DNA of 64,000 bases from Erythrocercus mccallii (Eukaryota > Chordata > Aves > Passeriformes > Dicruridae): assembly GCA_013397435.1 (NCBI GenBank), contig VZRG01000729.1, positions 231,908 to 295,907 of the forward strand. Reading direction: 5' to 3'. Below are positions 63,538 through 64,000 of this stretch, in pieces. How positions within the stretch are numbered: the stretch's first letter is position 1; each line of letters opens with the position of its first letter. The notes under the pieces are model-generated. The model had not been told where the DNA came from, made no database searches, and worked only from the letters and a program-made list of their open reading frames with translations. A program made the translations under genes and the position numbers.

Positions 63538-64000
63538 TGCAGTGATTTAGTCCTAGCCAGCAGCCAAGCCCCAGGCAGCCACTCTCTCTGGTGGGATTCG
63601 GCAGAGAATTGGAACAGTAAAAGTGAGAAAACTAGTGGCTTGAGATAAAGACAGTTTAATAGGAAGAGCAAAAGCCACCCATGCCAGCAAAGCAGAACAA
63701 GGAGTTAATCCACTGCTTCCCATGGGCAGGCAGGTGTTCAGCCATCTTCAGGAGACCAATGTTCCATCACACCTAGTGGTTACTTGGGAAGATAAAAATC
63801 ATCACTCCAAATGTCTCCCTACCTCATTCTTCCCCACACTATATACAGAGCATGATCCAGAATACCCCTTTAGTCAGTTGAGGTCACCTGTCTTAGCTGT
63901 GTCCTGTGCATGCCCAGTCTCCTTGCCAGTGTGGTGATATGAGAAGTAGAAAAGGCTTTGGCTCTTAACAAAAACACGTCTATGTTATCAACACTGCGTT
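63538..64000 (-). mobile_element. ERVL-type LTR, antisense, cut by the window edge
   Basis: On + it begins TGCAGTGATTTAGTCCTAGC, the reverse of a TGTCGTGGTTTA-type LTR end, and continues AGTGAGAAAACTAGTGGCTT, GAGATAAAGACAGTTTAATA (poly(A) signal region on the minus strand), GGGCAGGCAGGTGTTCAGCC, GTGGTTACTTGGGAAGATAA, TATGTTATCAACACTG. It is related to the LTR at 8645-9178. The other end, and any internal region, lie beyond 64000. Confidence 0.85.

Noticed and set aside
1..64000. CRISPR arrays, bacterial operons, tRNA or rRNA genes
   Set aside because: None seen. Splice junctions, CR1 and ERVL elements show a vertebrate genome.

Overview
The window is vertebrate nuclear DNA, almost certainly from a bird and probably a passerine. 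It contains one intron-rich protein gene, many CR1 LINE fragments with the avian 3' end (terminal ATTCTATGA-like ends), and LTRs of the ERVL and passerine-LTR types. There are no bacterial operons, CRISPR arrays or tRNA/rRNA genes.

The one gene that can be named with confidence is UBE2R2 (CDC34B), a ubiquitin-conjugating E2 enzyme for cullin-RING ligases. It lies on the minus strand and covers most of the window. Its five coding exons can be placed to the base: 53219-53395, 13013-13099, 9489-9586, 3663-3797 and 2137-2356. All junctions are GT-AG and in frame. Together they give a complete 238-residue protein with catalytic Cys93, the acidic loop and the acidic C-terminal tail. A CpG-island promoter sits at about 53100-53760. 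A candidate poly(A) signal lies at 1401-1406.

Layout: 1-1380 is the region beyond the UBE2R2 3' end. 1381-2136 is the 3' UTR. 2357-13012 holds three short introns; intron 3 carries a degraded ERVL provirus (integrase remnant plus 3' LTR, with another LTR in front). 13100-53218 is a 40-kb first intron with a solo-type LTR at 14069-15175 and a few CR1 fragments. 53400-53760 is the promoter. 53761-64000 is upstream DNA rich in CR1 copies of alternating orientation, an (AAACC)n satellite, a weak candidate coding region at 59971-61232, and an LTR cut off by the right window edge.

I found no new enzymatic or defence system. The observations most worth a second look are the unexplained minus-strand coding-like region at 60-61 kb, the CpG-island promoter closely flanked by CR1 insertions, the composite ERVL locus, an 18-bp-arm inverted repeat at 50.6 kb, and the likely sex-chromosome (Z or W) location of the locus. 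Repeat family names come from recognition of consensus features, not from a database search.
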